From Agaribacter marinus (GTDB lineage: Bacteria; Pseudomonadota; Gammaproteobacteria; Enterobacterales; Alteromonadaceae), in the NCBI RefSeq assembly GCF_030160655.1, contig NZ_BSOT01000002.1:1-64000 (forward strand): a stretch of 64,000 bases of DNA, in the 5' to 3' direction. Numbering within the stretch: position 1 is the first letter of the stretch; every line of letters begins with the position of its first letter. Below, in pieces: positions 37,904 through 46,080 of the stretch. Both the position numbers and the translations under genes were made by a program. The notes beneath the pieces were generated by a model. The model did no database searches, was not told the DNA's origin, and saw only the letters and a program-made list of their open reading frames with translations.

Positions 37904-40456
37904 CTAATTTTGTACCTTAATGACCGAATTTATGTCCTTCCACTTAAGGTTTAAATAGTACAGCTGCCCTTTTGGCCGTTCTTGCAACCATTCCCAGCGC
38001 ATAGGCCCGTTTCCACTGCTATGATAGTTATTTATCAGCACACCATCATGCTCATATACCTCTACCATAAATTGACCTGCATCTGGCGTTTTTATGCGTA
38101 AGCGTTGATGCCGCTCTTCCCCTTGTAAATCTGGGTTGTAAGTGATTTTAAGCTTACCGTCGACATCATTTGTCGACGGCAATGTCATCGGAGAGGTGAC
38201 CTTTTGTAGCACAATCACTTTTTCGTAAAGCACTTCTTTTTCAAGCGCTTTCCAATCAATACGGTTAACGCGCGCCAAAAGTTGCGGATGATAATATTCT
38301 TCCGATATTTCGCGGTAATTTGCCCAGTGCACAATCGCGCGTTCAATGGCCGCGATAGCCTCATTTTTATATGGTGCAGCATCATTCTCTAGTGAATACG
38401 TTTTTTCGAAAAACTCTAAGGCAACGGCAGAACGAATTTTATTGGCATAGTACAAACCAAGGTACGCAAAGGCTTTAATATCGGCCAGCGTGCGAGCCGT
38501 CTCACCGTCTATCTGTATCTTTTCACTCAGTTTCAATGCGCCAGAAAGCGCCTCATTGGCATTGTTTTCCATATCCTCTGCCAAAGCCAATGGGCTTATT
38601 TTATCTGCAATATCTGTTTTGCTTAATACTGCCTCAACATATTGCCTAGCGTTTATTTGCTTAGATGCAGGCATTGAACGCGCGACTTGAAAATCATTCA
38701 CATATCGAAAAGTTTCGCGAGAAGACGAGGTTTCTGACGCAAACTTTCGGTCACCTGGTTGAAATTGATAGCGGTTGACTGCCGGCACAATTTTTGACGC
38801 CGCTTGCCACGCGGCATAGAGACGTTCAGCATGGAGCTCAGGAAATTTATAAGCTAAATGCTTAAGGAAAAAAGACTTTGGTAGGTCTGGGTCATATGCA
38901 AGCCTCCCCCAAATCATAAACTTATACCAGTGTTTATCTATTTCCCACCGGTTAGACTCATCGATTTGTTTATCTGAAAATGTCTTAGCCCACACATATC
39001 CGTCTGATCCCATATGTATACCCTCTGTAATATCCAAAGGTAAATTCTTTATAAATTGAGCCGCATATTCAGGGTCCCCCCAACGATATACAAAAATGTC
39101 GTCATTGCGTAAATTCCACCACGTTTTAATCTTCGGCTGTCCCTGTGCCTCATGCTTACGTAATAGAGGAATAACACGCTGCGCAATATGCGACGGCTCA
39201 GGAGACGAATACATTCGTGCCATCAAATATTTAAAACTAAACGAAAACGCATCAGGATAGTCCTGCCAGTATTTTTGAATATCTTCAAAACCTGAATACC
39301 AAAACCGATGCATAAAATCGATCTCTCTATTGGGGTTTACTTCTTTCGCATCGGCTAAACCCAAGCCATAGGTTTGCCATAACCACTTCTCTCGTGTCCA
39401 CTTTTGTACTTCACCATCCACAGGCATGTTTTCGCCCGCGGTAATACCAATCCCTTTTAAATCTGGGTATGTAAGTACTAACTCCTTTACGGCTTCGCGA
39501 AAAAACGCATGCGTTTTGGGGCTATCAATGTTTGCATCAATGCCATGCGCGCCGTTTATGCCATTCACATAAATCGACCAAGTGACAATGTGGATATCTA
39601 TGCCACGGCTTTTTGCATACGCCATCACATCTCGCCAAAATTGTATTTTACTTGCTATCTTCAAGGTTTTTACTTTGCGCATGTTGTTTGTAACAACAGC
39701 AGAGACACCACCGGCTTCGCCCCACACGCCTATCTTTTTCGTCAATGCTGCATTGGAGACATACACGTCATCTAGGGCCAAACCTGGAAAGCGCTCAAGC
39801 ATTAACATAGATGTAAACGGTTGAGGGTTCCAAAGCGTCAGTTGGTTATACCGATGCTCCGCCATTCTGTCTAAGTACGCTTCCCAAAATGTCATATCCC
39901 AAACGGTGGCGATGTTTGTTTGGGCGGAATCGCCTGTATCATCATAAGAGGGGGTTCTTGCATCTAAAGGAAGATTAAACTTTAAACCTCGCTTTTTTAG
40001 ATAAGGTGTATGCGTAAGCGAAATTTGCTGAATGCTTTGTCCAAAACTTAAGCGTTCATTAACCTCCAACAAACCATACATTAAGCCATGGTAATCACTT
40101 GCATTAACATTTAGGGCCTTGTCATCTGATGAAATCGCATAAGCTTGCGCCTCTACACTATTAACAAACCGCAGATTGATGACATAGTTCGGCATGTCTA
40201 ACGATGACATTGTCATACTAAGTTTGTTTAAGGCAAACTGGACCATAGGGTGCTGAAGGTTGATATCACCTTCGAGATTAACAAAATTCTCATAGTGCGC
40301 AACATCATATCGCAAAGCACTCGAGCTTTTTGCACTTGCACTATTGTTCTGTGCAACCTGCATGACAAAACTGTAAGCAGATAATTGATACATAAAAAGC
40401 GCAAAAATAATGAATATTCGCGTAATGGCCTTGGGTAACATCGCTTTGTATAACAT
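37904..40456 (-). CDS. secreted alpha-glucuronidase-family (GH67-like) glycoside hydrolase
   Basis: An 850-residue exported protein with an N-terminal hydrophobic signal (ITRIFIIFALFMYQLSAYSF), then a GH67/GH20-type N-domain (DYHGLMYGLLEVNERL) and a long barrel starting RGLKFNLPLD. Blocks KGIGITAGENM, RWGDPEYAAQF and EGIHMGSDGYVWAK look catalytic, with an Asp/Glu-rich cleft. It resembles the broad alpha-glucuronidase family but lacks the close GH67 signatures I would expect of a xylan alpha-glucuronidase. A uronic-acid side chain of an algal polysaccharide is a plausible target. ATG 40456 has ttggaagta upstream; GTG 40480 is the alternative. Confidence 0.78.
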   Translation of the reverse strand: MLYKAMLPKAITRIFIIFALFMYQLSAYSFVMQVAQNNSASAKSSSALRYDVAHYENFVNLEGDINLQHPMVQFALNKLSMTMSSLDMPNYVINLRFVNSVEAQAYAISSDDKALNVNASDYHGLMYGLLEVNERLSFGQSIQQISLTHTPYLKKRGLKFNLPLDARTPSYDDTGDSAQTNIATVWDMTFWEAYLDRMAEHRYNQLTLWNPQPFTSMLMLERFPGLALDDVYVSNAALTKKIGVWGEAGGVSAVVTNNMRKVKTLKIASKIQFWRDVMAYAKSRGIDIHIVTWSIYVNGINGAHGIDANIDSPKTHAFFREAVKELVLTYPDLKGIGITAGENMPVDGEVQKWTREKWLWQTYGLGLADAKEVNPNREIDFMHRFWYSGFEDIQKYWQDYPDAFSFSFKYLMARMYSSPEPSHIAQRVIPLLRKHEAQGQPKIKTWWNLRNDDIFVYRWGDPEYAAQFIKNLPLDITEGIHMGSDGYVWAKTFSDKQIDESNRWEIDKHWYKFMIWGRLAYDPDLPKSFFLKHLAYKFPELHAERLYAAWQAASKIVPAVNRYQFQPGDRKFASETSSSRETFRYVNDFQVARSMPASKQINARQYVEAVLSKTDIADKISPLALAEDMENNANEALSGALKLSEKIQIDGETARTLADIKAFAYLGLYYANKIRSAVALEFFEKTYSLENDAAPYKNEAIAAIERAIVHWANYREISEEYYHPQLLARVNRIDWKALEKEVLYEKVIVLQKVTSPMTLPSTNDVDGKLKITYNPDLQGEERHQRLRIKTPDAGQFMVEVYEHDGVLINNYHSSGNGPMRWEWLQERPKGQLYYLNLKWKDINSVIKVQN

Positions 40457-40639
40457 GTAAAAGTACTTCCAATGCGTCACAATTAGCTAACAGAGCTAAT
40501 TAACCTAACTGTTCAACATACGTTAGGCATGCTTATCTATTCTACCTATGATGATTATGTTTTTTGAGATATTCTGCAAACACGCGGGCGTTTTGATAGC
40601 GTTACACATTCCAAAATTTCACTAAGGGTTTAGCGTAGC

Positions 40640-41008
40640 TTGAGAAAATTTGTTACAACGATTCTTTGGAGAATCTTAGCATGCCTAGCACTTTGCCTCG
40701 GAATCATAGGTATCATAATACCTGGATTGCCAACGGTCCCTTTTATTCTCGTTGCTGCTTGGAGCGGCAGTAAGGGATGGCCAGCGCTAGAGTATTGGCT
40801 GTTGAACCACCAAACCTTCGGCCCTCATATCATTAATTGGCGAAAAAACCGAATAGTACCAGTAAAAGCAAAGTGGGCATCTACAATCTTCATGAGTGCG
40901 AGTTGTGTGATGATATGGTACACGCAGTCAAATATATGGGTTTCGCTATGTATTAGCCTGATTTTAATCGCTGTAGCATGCTGGATTTGGACACGTAATT
41001 CAGAATAA
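40640..41008 (+). CDS. DUF454 inner-membrane protein (YbaN-like)
   Basis: A 122-residue membrane protein of the DUF454/YbaN family, with helices at about 7-27, 32-42 and 86-118. The blocks ALCLGIIGIIIPGLPTVPFILVA and WLLNHQTFGPHIINWRKNRIVP are family-typical (compare LGVVLPVLPTTPFILLAAW in E. coli YbaN). Function unknown. It starts at TTG 40640; no better start lies inside the first helix. It stands 131 bases before recQ on the same strand. Confidence 0.88.
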   Translation: MRKFVTTILWRILACLALCLGIIGIIIPGLPTVPFILVAAWSGSKGWPALEYWLLNHQTFGPHIINWRKNRIVPVKAKWASTIFMSASCVMIWYTQSNIWVSLCISLILIAVACWIWTRNSE

Positions 41009-41139
41009 ATACGGATAATCGATTTAATTGCGAAAATAAAGTCTGGCAGACCCCAAGGACAGGTATTCTGACTTGCACTTTGCATGATACAATCTGGAAA
41101 AACATAAATACATTCCTACCATTTAAGAGCAATTTTAGT

Positions 41140-42957
41140 TTGTCCGTCGATGTAAATAGCCTTCAAAAAACAAGTCTCCAGGTGCTAAAACAAAGCTTCG
41201 GTTATGATAGCTTTAGAGACGGCCAATGGGAGGCAATCTCCGCTGTCCTTGACGGTCAAGACACATTAGTTTTAATGCCAACCGGTGGTGGCAAATCGTT
41301 ATGCTATCAAGTGCCTGCAATTGTAATGGAAGGATTGACCTTAGTGGTTTCCCCGCTTATCTCCTTGATGCAAGATCAAGTACAACAATTAAGCGAACAA
41401 GGCGTGAGTGCAGCATATTTAAACTCTTCGTTAACGCAAGACGAAGAGCAAGCTATTTATAAGCGCCTAGGTAATCACGAAATCCGCTTGCTATATGTTG
41501 CCCCCGAAAAATTACTTCGGGGATATTTTTTACAACACATTAGCGAATTTCCAATCAAGTTAATCGCGATAGACGAAGCGCATTGTGTCAGTCATTGGGG
41601 GCATGATTTTCGCCAAGACTATCGCGCCTTAGGCCAATTAAAAAAGACCTTCCCCAGTGCACCCATGATTGCGCTTACTGCAACTGCCGACACAGCTACC
41701 CAAGCTGATATTATTCATCAGTTGAATATGCAAGCACCATTTGTATTTAAAGGTGGGTTTGACCGCCCAAATATACGATACAACCTATTGAGTAAATACA
41801 AAGGTTTTGATCAGGTAGTCAGTTTTGTTGAGCAACAGGGCGGCAATGGCGGCATCGTTTATTGTGGCAGCCGCGCCAAAGTTGATGATTTAACACTAAA
41901 ACTGCAACAAGCGGGTGTTCCCTGCGACGGTTATCATGCGGGCAAATCAACAGAAGAACGAGAAGCTGTGCAAAATCGTTTCTTACGTGACCAATTGCAA
42001 GTCGTTGTGGCAACAGTCGCGTTTGGTATGGGCATAAATAAATCCAATGTTCGCTTTGTCGTGCATCACGATGTGCCTCGCAGTGTCGAATCATTTTATC
42101 AAGAAACAGGTCGAGCAGGCCGCGACGGTATGCCCGCAGAAGCCTTACTTTTATACGATGAACGAGATGCCGCAAGAATCAAAAAATGGATAGCTGATGG
42201 TGCCACCTCAGACCGTTTTGAAATAGAAATGCACAAATTTGACGCTATGCAGGCATTTGCGGAATCACAAACATGTCGTCGGCAGGTATTGCTCAATTAC
42301 TTTTCTGATTACCTCGGGAAGGCTTGTGGCAATTGTGATATTTGCCAAGACCCCCCTAAAATGTTTGATGCTACCCGTCAGGCGCAAATGGTGCTTTCTT
42401 GTATTTACCGTCTACAAGCAGATACAGCAACACAATATGTTATTGATGTATTACGCGGTAAAAGTATTCGCAAAATCCTCGATAACAAACATGATGAATT
42501 GAGCACCTACGCGATTGGAAAATCTGAATCAGATAACTATTGGCATAATATTATTCAGCAGCTAATACATCAGGGCTTAGCATATATCGACATGACCCGG
42601 AACGGCGTTTTACGACTAAATGAAAGTGCGCGGGCAGTACTCAAAGGAGAAAAACCTATAGAAATGGCACTTCCCCGCTTATCCGTTAATTCAGCCAAGA
42701 AAAATAAATATGTACCGTCAAATATTGATAAGCAACTTTTCGCCAAACTCAAACAATTGCGCAAACAAATTGCTGATGAAAATAACCTACCCGCATTTGT
42801 TATTTTTAGTGATGCAAGTCTAGCCGATATGACAACAAAACTACCGACCTCAAATGACGACTTTATGCGTGTAAATGGCGTAGGCGAAACTAAACTCGAA
42901 CGCTATGGCAGTGCATTTATTAACCTGATAGGTGATTACTTAGCTGCCAAGGCGTAG
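41140..42957 (+). CDS. recQ: ATP-dependent DNA helicase RecQ
   Basis: RecQ (605 aa; E. coli 609) is an SF2 3'-5' helicase in recombination and fork repair. It has motif I PTGGGKSLCYQ, DEAH box IDEAHCVSHWGHDFR, motif III ALTATAD and motif VI QETGRAGRDG. The RQC zinc site CRRQVLLNYF...CGNCDIC and an HRDC domain (about 525-605, KQLRKQIADENNLPAFVIF) complete it. The frame is open to a TTG at 41080, but TTG 41140 has taagag nearby and gives a family-like N-terminus. No SOS box is visible. Confidence 0.96.
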   Translation: MSVDVNSLQKTSLQVLKQSFGYDSFRDGQWEAISAVLDGQDTLVLMPTGGGKSLCYQVPAIVMEGLTLVVSPLISLMQDQVQQLSEQGVSAAYLNSSLTQDEEQAIYKRLGNHEIRLLYVAPEKLLRGYFLQHISEFPIKLIAIDEAHCVSHWGHDFRQDYRALGQLKKTFPSAPMIALTATADTATQADIIHQLNMQAPFVFKGGFDRPNIRYNLLSKYKGFDQVVSFVEQQGGNGGIVYCGSRAKVDDLTLKLQQAGVPCDGYHAGKSTEEREAVQNRFLRDQLQVVVATVAFGMGINKSNVRFVVHHDVPRSVESFYQETGRAGRDGMPAEALLLYDERDAARIKKWIADGATSDRFEIEMHKFDAMQAFAESQTCRRQVLLNYFSDYLGKACGNCDICQDPPKMFDATRQAQMVLSCIYRLQADTATQYVIDVLRGKSIRKILDNKHDELSTYAIGKSESDNYWHNIIQQLIHQGLAYIDMTRNGVLRLNESARAVLKGEKPIEMALPRLSVNSAKKNKYVPSNIDKQLFAKLKQLRKQIADENNLPAFVIFSDASLADMTTKLPTSNDDFMRVNGVGETKLERYGSAFINLIGDYLAAKA

Positions 42958-42982
42958 TTTGTGCGCCTCTACACCAAGAAAA

Positions 42983-43675
42983 TTATTCCAAACTTGCTTC
43001 TGCATCTTCTATTTTACGCTTTGCTTGTTGAAATGAAGGTTCGGCAAGCAAACGCTCAACATAAGCGCACATAGTTGGAAACGCCGAAATCATACCTGCG
43101 TTATATACGCGTTCCATGCCAAAACTCATTTGCACATCGGCCAAGGTAATTGAATCACCGACAAACCACGTGTTACTTTGCAAATGGTTTTCAATAAACG
43201 CCAAGTTACGTGCAATCACTTTACCGTAGTAAGCGCCCATTATGGCATCAGCCAATTTGATCGCAATTGGTCGTATTAGCCACGGCGCTTTGACTTTCAC
43301 TTTTGATAATACGAGGGATGCAACTAAGGGCGGCGCAAAGCTTCCTTCCGCAAAATGCGACCAGAATTGAACATCAATATACGCTTGTTGTTCTCTTGGC
43401 GGCAGTAGCCCGCTCTTTTGCGTGGACGTATCCTGTGTCGTGCTCGTTTGTTGCAAAATATATTCACATATTGCGCCTGATTCAGCGAGTACGGTGTCGT
43501 TATGCACTAAAACCGGTGCCGCACCTAATGGATGAATTTTTTTTAATTCATTAGGCGCCAGATTCGTCTCACGATCTCGCGCGTAAGGCACAATTTGATA
43601 TTCGACATTGGTGAGCTCTAACAGCCAGACGATGCGTTGAGAGCGAGATTGCGTCAAGTGATGCACAGTAAACAT
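42983..43675 (-). CDS. glutathione S-transferase family protein
   Basis: A 230-residue GST: thioredoxin-like N-domain (residues 1-80) beginning MFTVHHLTQSRSQRIVWLLE, with the cis-Pro and glutathione-binding block GAAPVLVHNDTVLAESGAICEY, and an all-helical C-domain containing FVGDSITLADVQMSF. The SQR region suggests a serine-type catalytic residue. The substrate is unknown. Convergent with recQ; likely monocistronic. aaaggtatcagt precedes the start. Confidence 0.93.
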   Translation of the reverse strand: MFTVHHLTQSRSQRIVWLLELTNVEYQIVPYARDRETNLAPNELKKIHPLGAAPVLVHNDTVLAESGAICEYILQQTSTTQDTSTQKSGLLPPREQQAYIDVQFWSHFAEGSFAPPLVASLVLSKVKVKAPWLIRPIAIKLADAIMGAYYGKVIARNLAFIENHLQSNTWFVGDSITLADVQMSFGMERVYNAGMISAFPTMCAYVERLLAEPSFQQAKRKIEDAEASLE

Positions 43676-43742
43676 ACTGATACCTTTTCGAGTTACTTAA
43701 AAATACATAATGTAGTGCTTACATCTATCCAAGGGTTTTAGA

Positions 43743-44126
43743 TTAAGGTGAGGAGCTACTTTTACCACTTGGATCTAGGTTTGCGTAATGTGCAGCTAGA
43801 TCTGCAATGTCTTGATCGCTTAACGATTTAGCGTGAGGCGTCATCGCAGCATTGACTCGCTCCCCCGAACGAAATGCTTTAAGTTGAAGCACAGTATATT
43901 CTGCTTTTTGCCCGGCAAGGTTTGGTATAATTGGAATATTCGAAATGCCGTTAAGACCATGGCACGCACCGCATTTTGCAAGCTTATCTTCTCCTACGTC
44001 GTCGTTTGCAGTTAAAGGCTCTTCCAAACACGCTTGCAGCAGCAGTATTGAAACCACTGGCAAAATGTATCGGCGGTGTAACTCACATCTTGTGATATGT
44101 ATACGCTTATTGCCTGTCAGAATCAT
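43743..44126 (-). CDS. c-type cytochrome, probably lipid-anchored
   Basis: A 127-residue exported class I cytochrome c. The haem-binding motif is CGACH (52-56) and the likely distal ligand is Met95 in NAAMTPHAKSLSDQDIADLA. The hydrophobic start ends in a lipobox-like LLLQAC, so it may be a lipoprotein electron carrier of the periplasm. The NLAGQK and YTVLQLKAFRSGER blocks match cytochrome c553/c4-like domains. No redox partner is adjacent. Confidence 0.9.
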   Translation of the reverse strand: MILTGNKRIHITRCELHRRYILPVVSILLLQACLEEPLTANDDVGEDKLAKCGACHGLNGISNIPIIPNLAGQKAEYTVLQLKAFRSGERVNAAMTPHAKSLSDQDIADLAAHYANLDPSGKSSSSP

Positions 44127-44241
44127 ATGCCACTCTTTTTAACATTCCTTTAAAATTAATATGCTTTAATCGAAATCACACAGCATAAGCGTATACTACC
44201 CTCATGCTTCTTCTCTCAGACTAACAGACCCTAGGATTTAA

Positions 44242-45696
44242 ATGCAGCTATTTCATCATTTTGCAGAACGTTTACCAACACTTTGTAGTCCCGTAAAACC
44301 ATTCCCCGTTAAATCTCCTCGTGTTGCCCTAAAAAATGAAAAACTAGCAAGCGAACTCGGCATTCCCCTCAGTCACTTAGACGATGAAGCACTATTCAAG
44401 CAACTATTTAATGAAGACTATACGCCATCACTAAATAGTGTTGCCCAAAAATATGGAGGCCATCAATTTGGGCAATGGAACCCTCAATTAGGCGATGGCA
44501 GGGGCTTATTATTAGGCGAAATTAAAACACCGACGGGGAACCTTGTCGATCTGCATTTAAAAGGCGCGGGGCAAACACCTTATAGTCGTCACGCAGATGG
44601 ACGAGCAGTATTGAGATCAACGATTCGCGAATACTTGGCAAGTGAAGCCTTACATCAACTAAACATCCCGACATCACGCGCCTTATGCTTGATTGCAAGT
44701 GAAGAGCCCGTCCGCAGAGAAGTGGTAGAATCGGGCGCAATGCTTATTCGTACTTGCCCAAGTCATATCCGATTTGGCCATTTCGAATATTTTTTCCATA
44801 GCAAACAATTTGAGAAGCTCGATCAACTATTTAGCTATTGTTTTGATTTCTATTTTCAGGCGTGCCAAAAAGCTAGCAACCCTTACCTAGCAATGCTCAC
44901 TGAAGTATGTCAAAACACCGGCAAAATGATAGCCTATTGGCAGGCTTATGGCTTCAATCACGGGGTGATGAACACCGACAATATGTCTATCCATGGTATC
45001 ACCTTTGACTATGGCCCTTACGCTTTTTTAGACGACTTCATTCCCAACTACATTTGCAATAAATCTGATCACAGCGGACGTTATGCGTTTGACCAACAAC
45101 CAAGCATTGCGTTATGGAACTTAAATGCCTTAGCGCACGCGTTTAGCAACAAGCTCTCAATGGACGAGCTAAAGCAAGCATTGTCGACCTTTGAACCTGC
45201 GTTTCTATCTCAGTACCAAAAACTTATTCAACAGCGCTTTGGATTTAGTGCGACTAAAACCGAAGAAATGTCTAAATGTATCAATCAATTCATGCAGTTA
45301 GTCCGTGATGAGTTTACCGACTATCACCTTAGTTTTCTGCATATTACTGAACACCTCATGGACATTATCAATGGCAATACGCAAGCGCTCTCCTCTCATT
45401 TTGAACAAAAGGAAGCGTTTTCGAATTGGGCGGTCACTTATAAAAAGGTGCTCACAGCACTAGAAAATGACATAACCCAAGTACAACAAAACATGCGCTC
45501 AGTAAATCCTCGCTACGTGTTGCGTAATCATCATATGCAAGAAGCGATTTTAAGGGCAGAAAACGGCGATTTTTCATATTGTGAAAACTTATTTTCTGCC
45601 ATCTCAACACCTTTTCAGCGACAAGAAACACTTGAAATATTCATGCAAGCACCAAGCGCTAATGAAAAAGGAATGTCACTCTCATGCAGCAGTTAA
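44242..45696 (+). CDS. selO: protein adenylyltransferase SelO
   Basis: SelO (484 aa; formerly YdiU) is a pseudokinase-fold enzyme that AMPylates protein Ser/Thr/Tyr in response to oxidative stress. It has YGGHQFGQWNPQLGDGRG, the Lys in HLKGAGQTPYSRHADG, the Glu in IREYLASEALH, catalytic HGVMNTDNMS and the DFG-like TFDYGPYAF. The C-terminus ends SLSCSS; in animals the corresponding Cys is selenocysteine. It overlaps a small unknown gene by 13 bases. Confidence 0.96.
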   Translation: MQLFHHFAERLPTLCSPVKPFPVKSPRVALKNEKLASELGIPLSHLDDEALFKQLFNEDYTPSLNSVAQKYGGHQFGQWNPQLGDGRGLLLGEIKTPTGNLVDLHLKGAGQTPYSRHADGRAVLRSTIREYLASEALHQLNIPTSRALCLIASEEPVRREVVESGAMLIRTCPSHIRFGHFEYFFHSKQFEKLDQLFSYCFDFYFQACQKASNPYLAMLTEVCQNTGKMIAYWQAYGFNHGVMNTDNMSIHGITFDYGPYAFLDDFIPNYICNKSDHSGRYAFDQQPSIALWNLNALAHAFSNKLSMDELKQALSTFEPAFLSQYQKLIQQRFGFSATKTEEMSKCINQFMQLVRDEFTDYHLSFLHITEHLMDIINGNTQALSSHFEQKEAFSNWAVTYKKVLTALENDITQVQQNMRSVNPRYVLRNHHMQEAILRAENGDFSYCENLFSAISTPFQRQETLEIFMQAPSANEKGMSLSCSS

Positions 45697-46007
45697 CAAA
45701 AACCAAATGCGACATCGTAAAGAATGCTATTGTGTTAACGTCGCGAACACCACCAGATATGGACCAAGTGAGCCAGTGGAGCAAAGAGTTACTCCATTTA
45801 TTGAAGTTAAGTTATGTTGATGAAGAAGTATCCGCAGACCTATTTGTCGCTGCAGCAAAAATCAATATGGAAACAGGTGAAGAAATGATTTTCTTGAAAG
45901 TTAACTACACAATTGACGATATTTGGTTTGAATTGGCCAAACATGATGAAAAAAAATTCTTCAAACTATTCGACCACATTGAATCTAGACTGTTGGTACA
46001 TCAATGA
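45684..46007 (+). CDS. small protein of unknown function
   Basis: A 107-residue soluble protein I do not recognise. It starts 13 bases inside the end of selO in another frame and is therefore probably coupled to it. The sequence predicts mixed alpha-beta structure with helices MDQVSQWSKELLHLLKLS and EKKFFKLFDHIESRLL around a strand EEMIFLKVNYTI. One cysteine, no signal peptide, no membrane segment. A role alongside SelO is guesswork. Confidence 0.7.
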   Translation: MQQLTKTKCDIVKNAIVLTSRTPPDMDQVSQWSKELLHLLKLSYVDEEVSADLFVAAAKINMETGEEMIFLKVNYTIDDIWFELAKHDEKKFFKLFDHIESRLLVHQ

Positions 46008-46080
46008 AAATTCAGACAAAAGTCGAGATAAGTGTTCACTTCATCAACGATTTCTGGCTAAATGAAAAGAAAAACATGAA

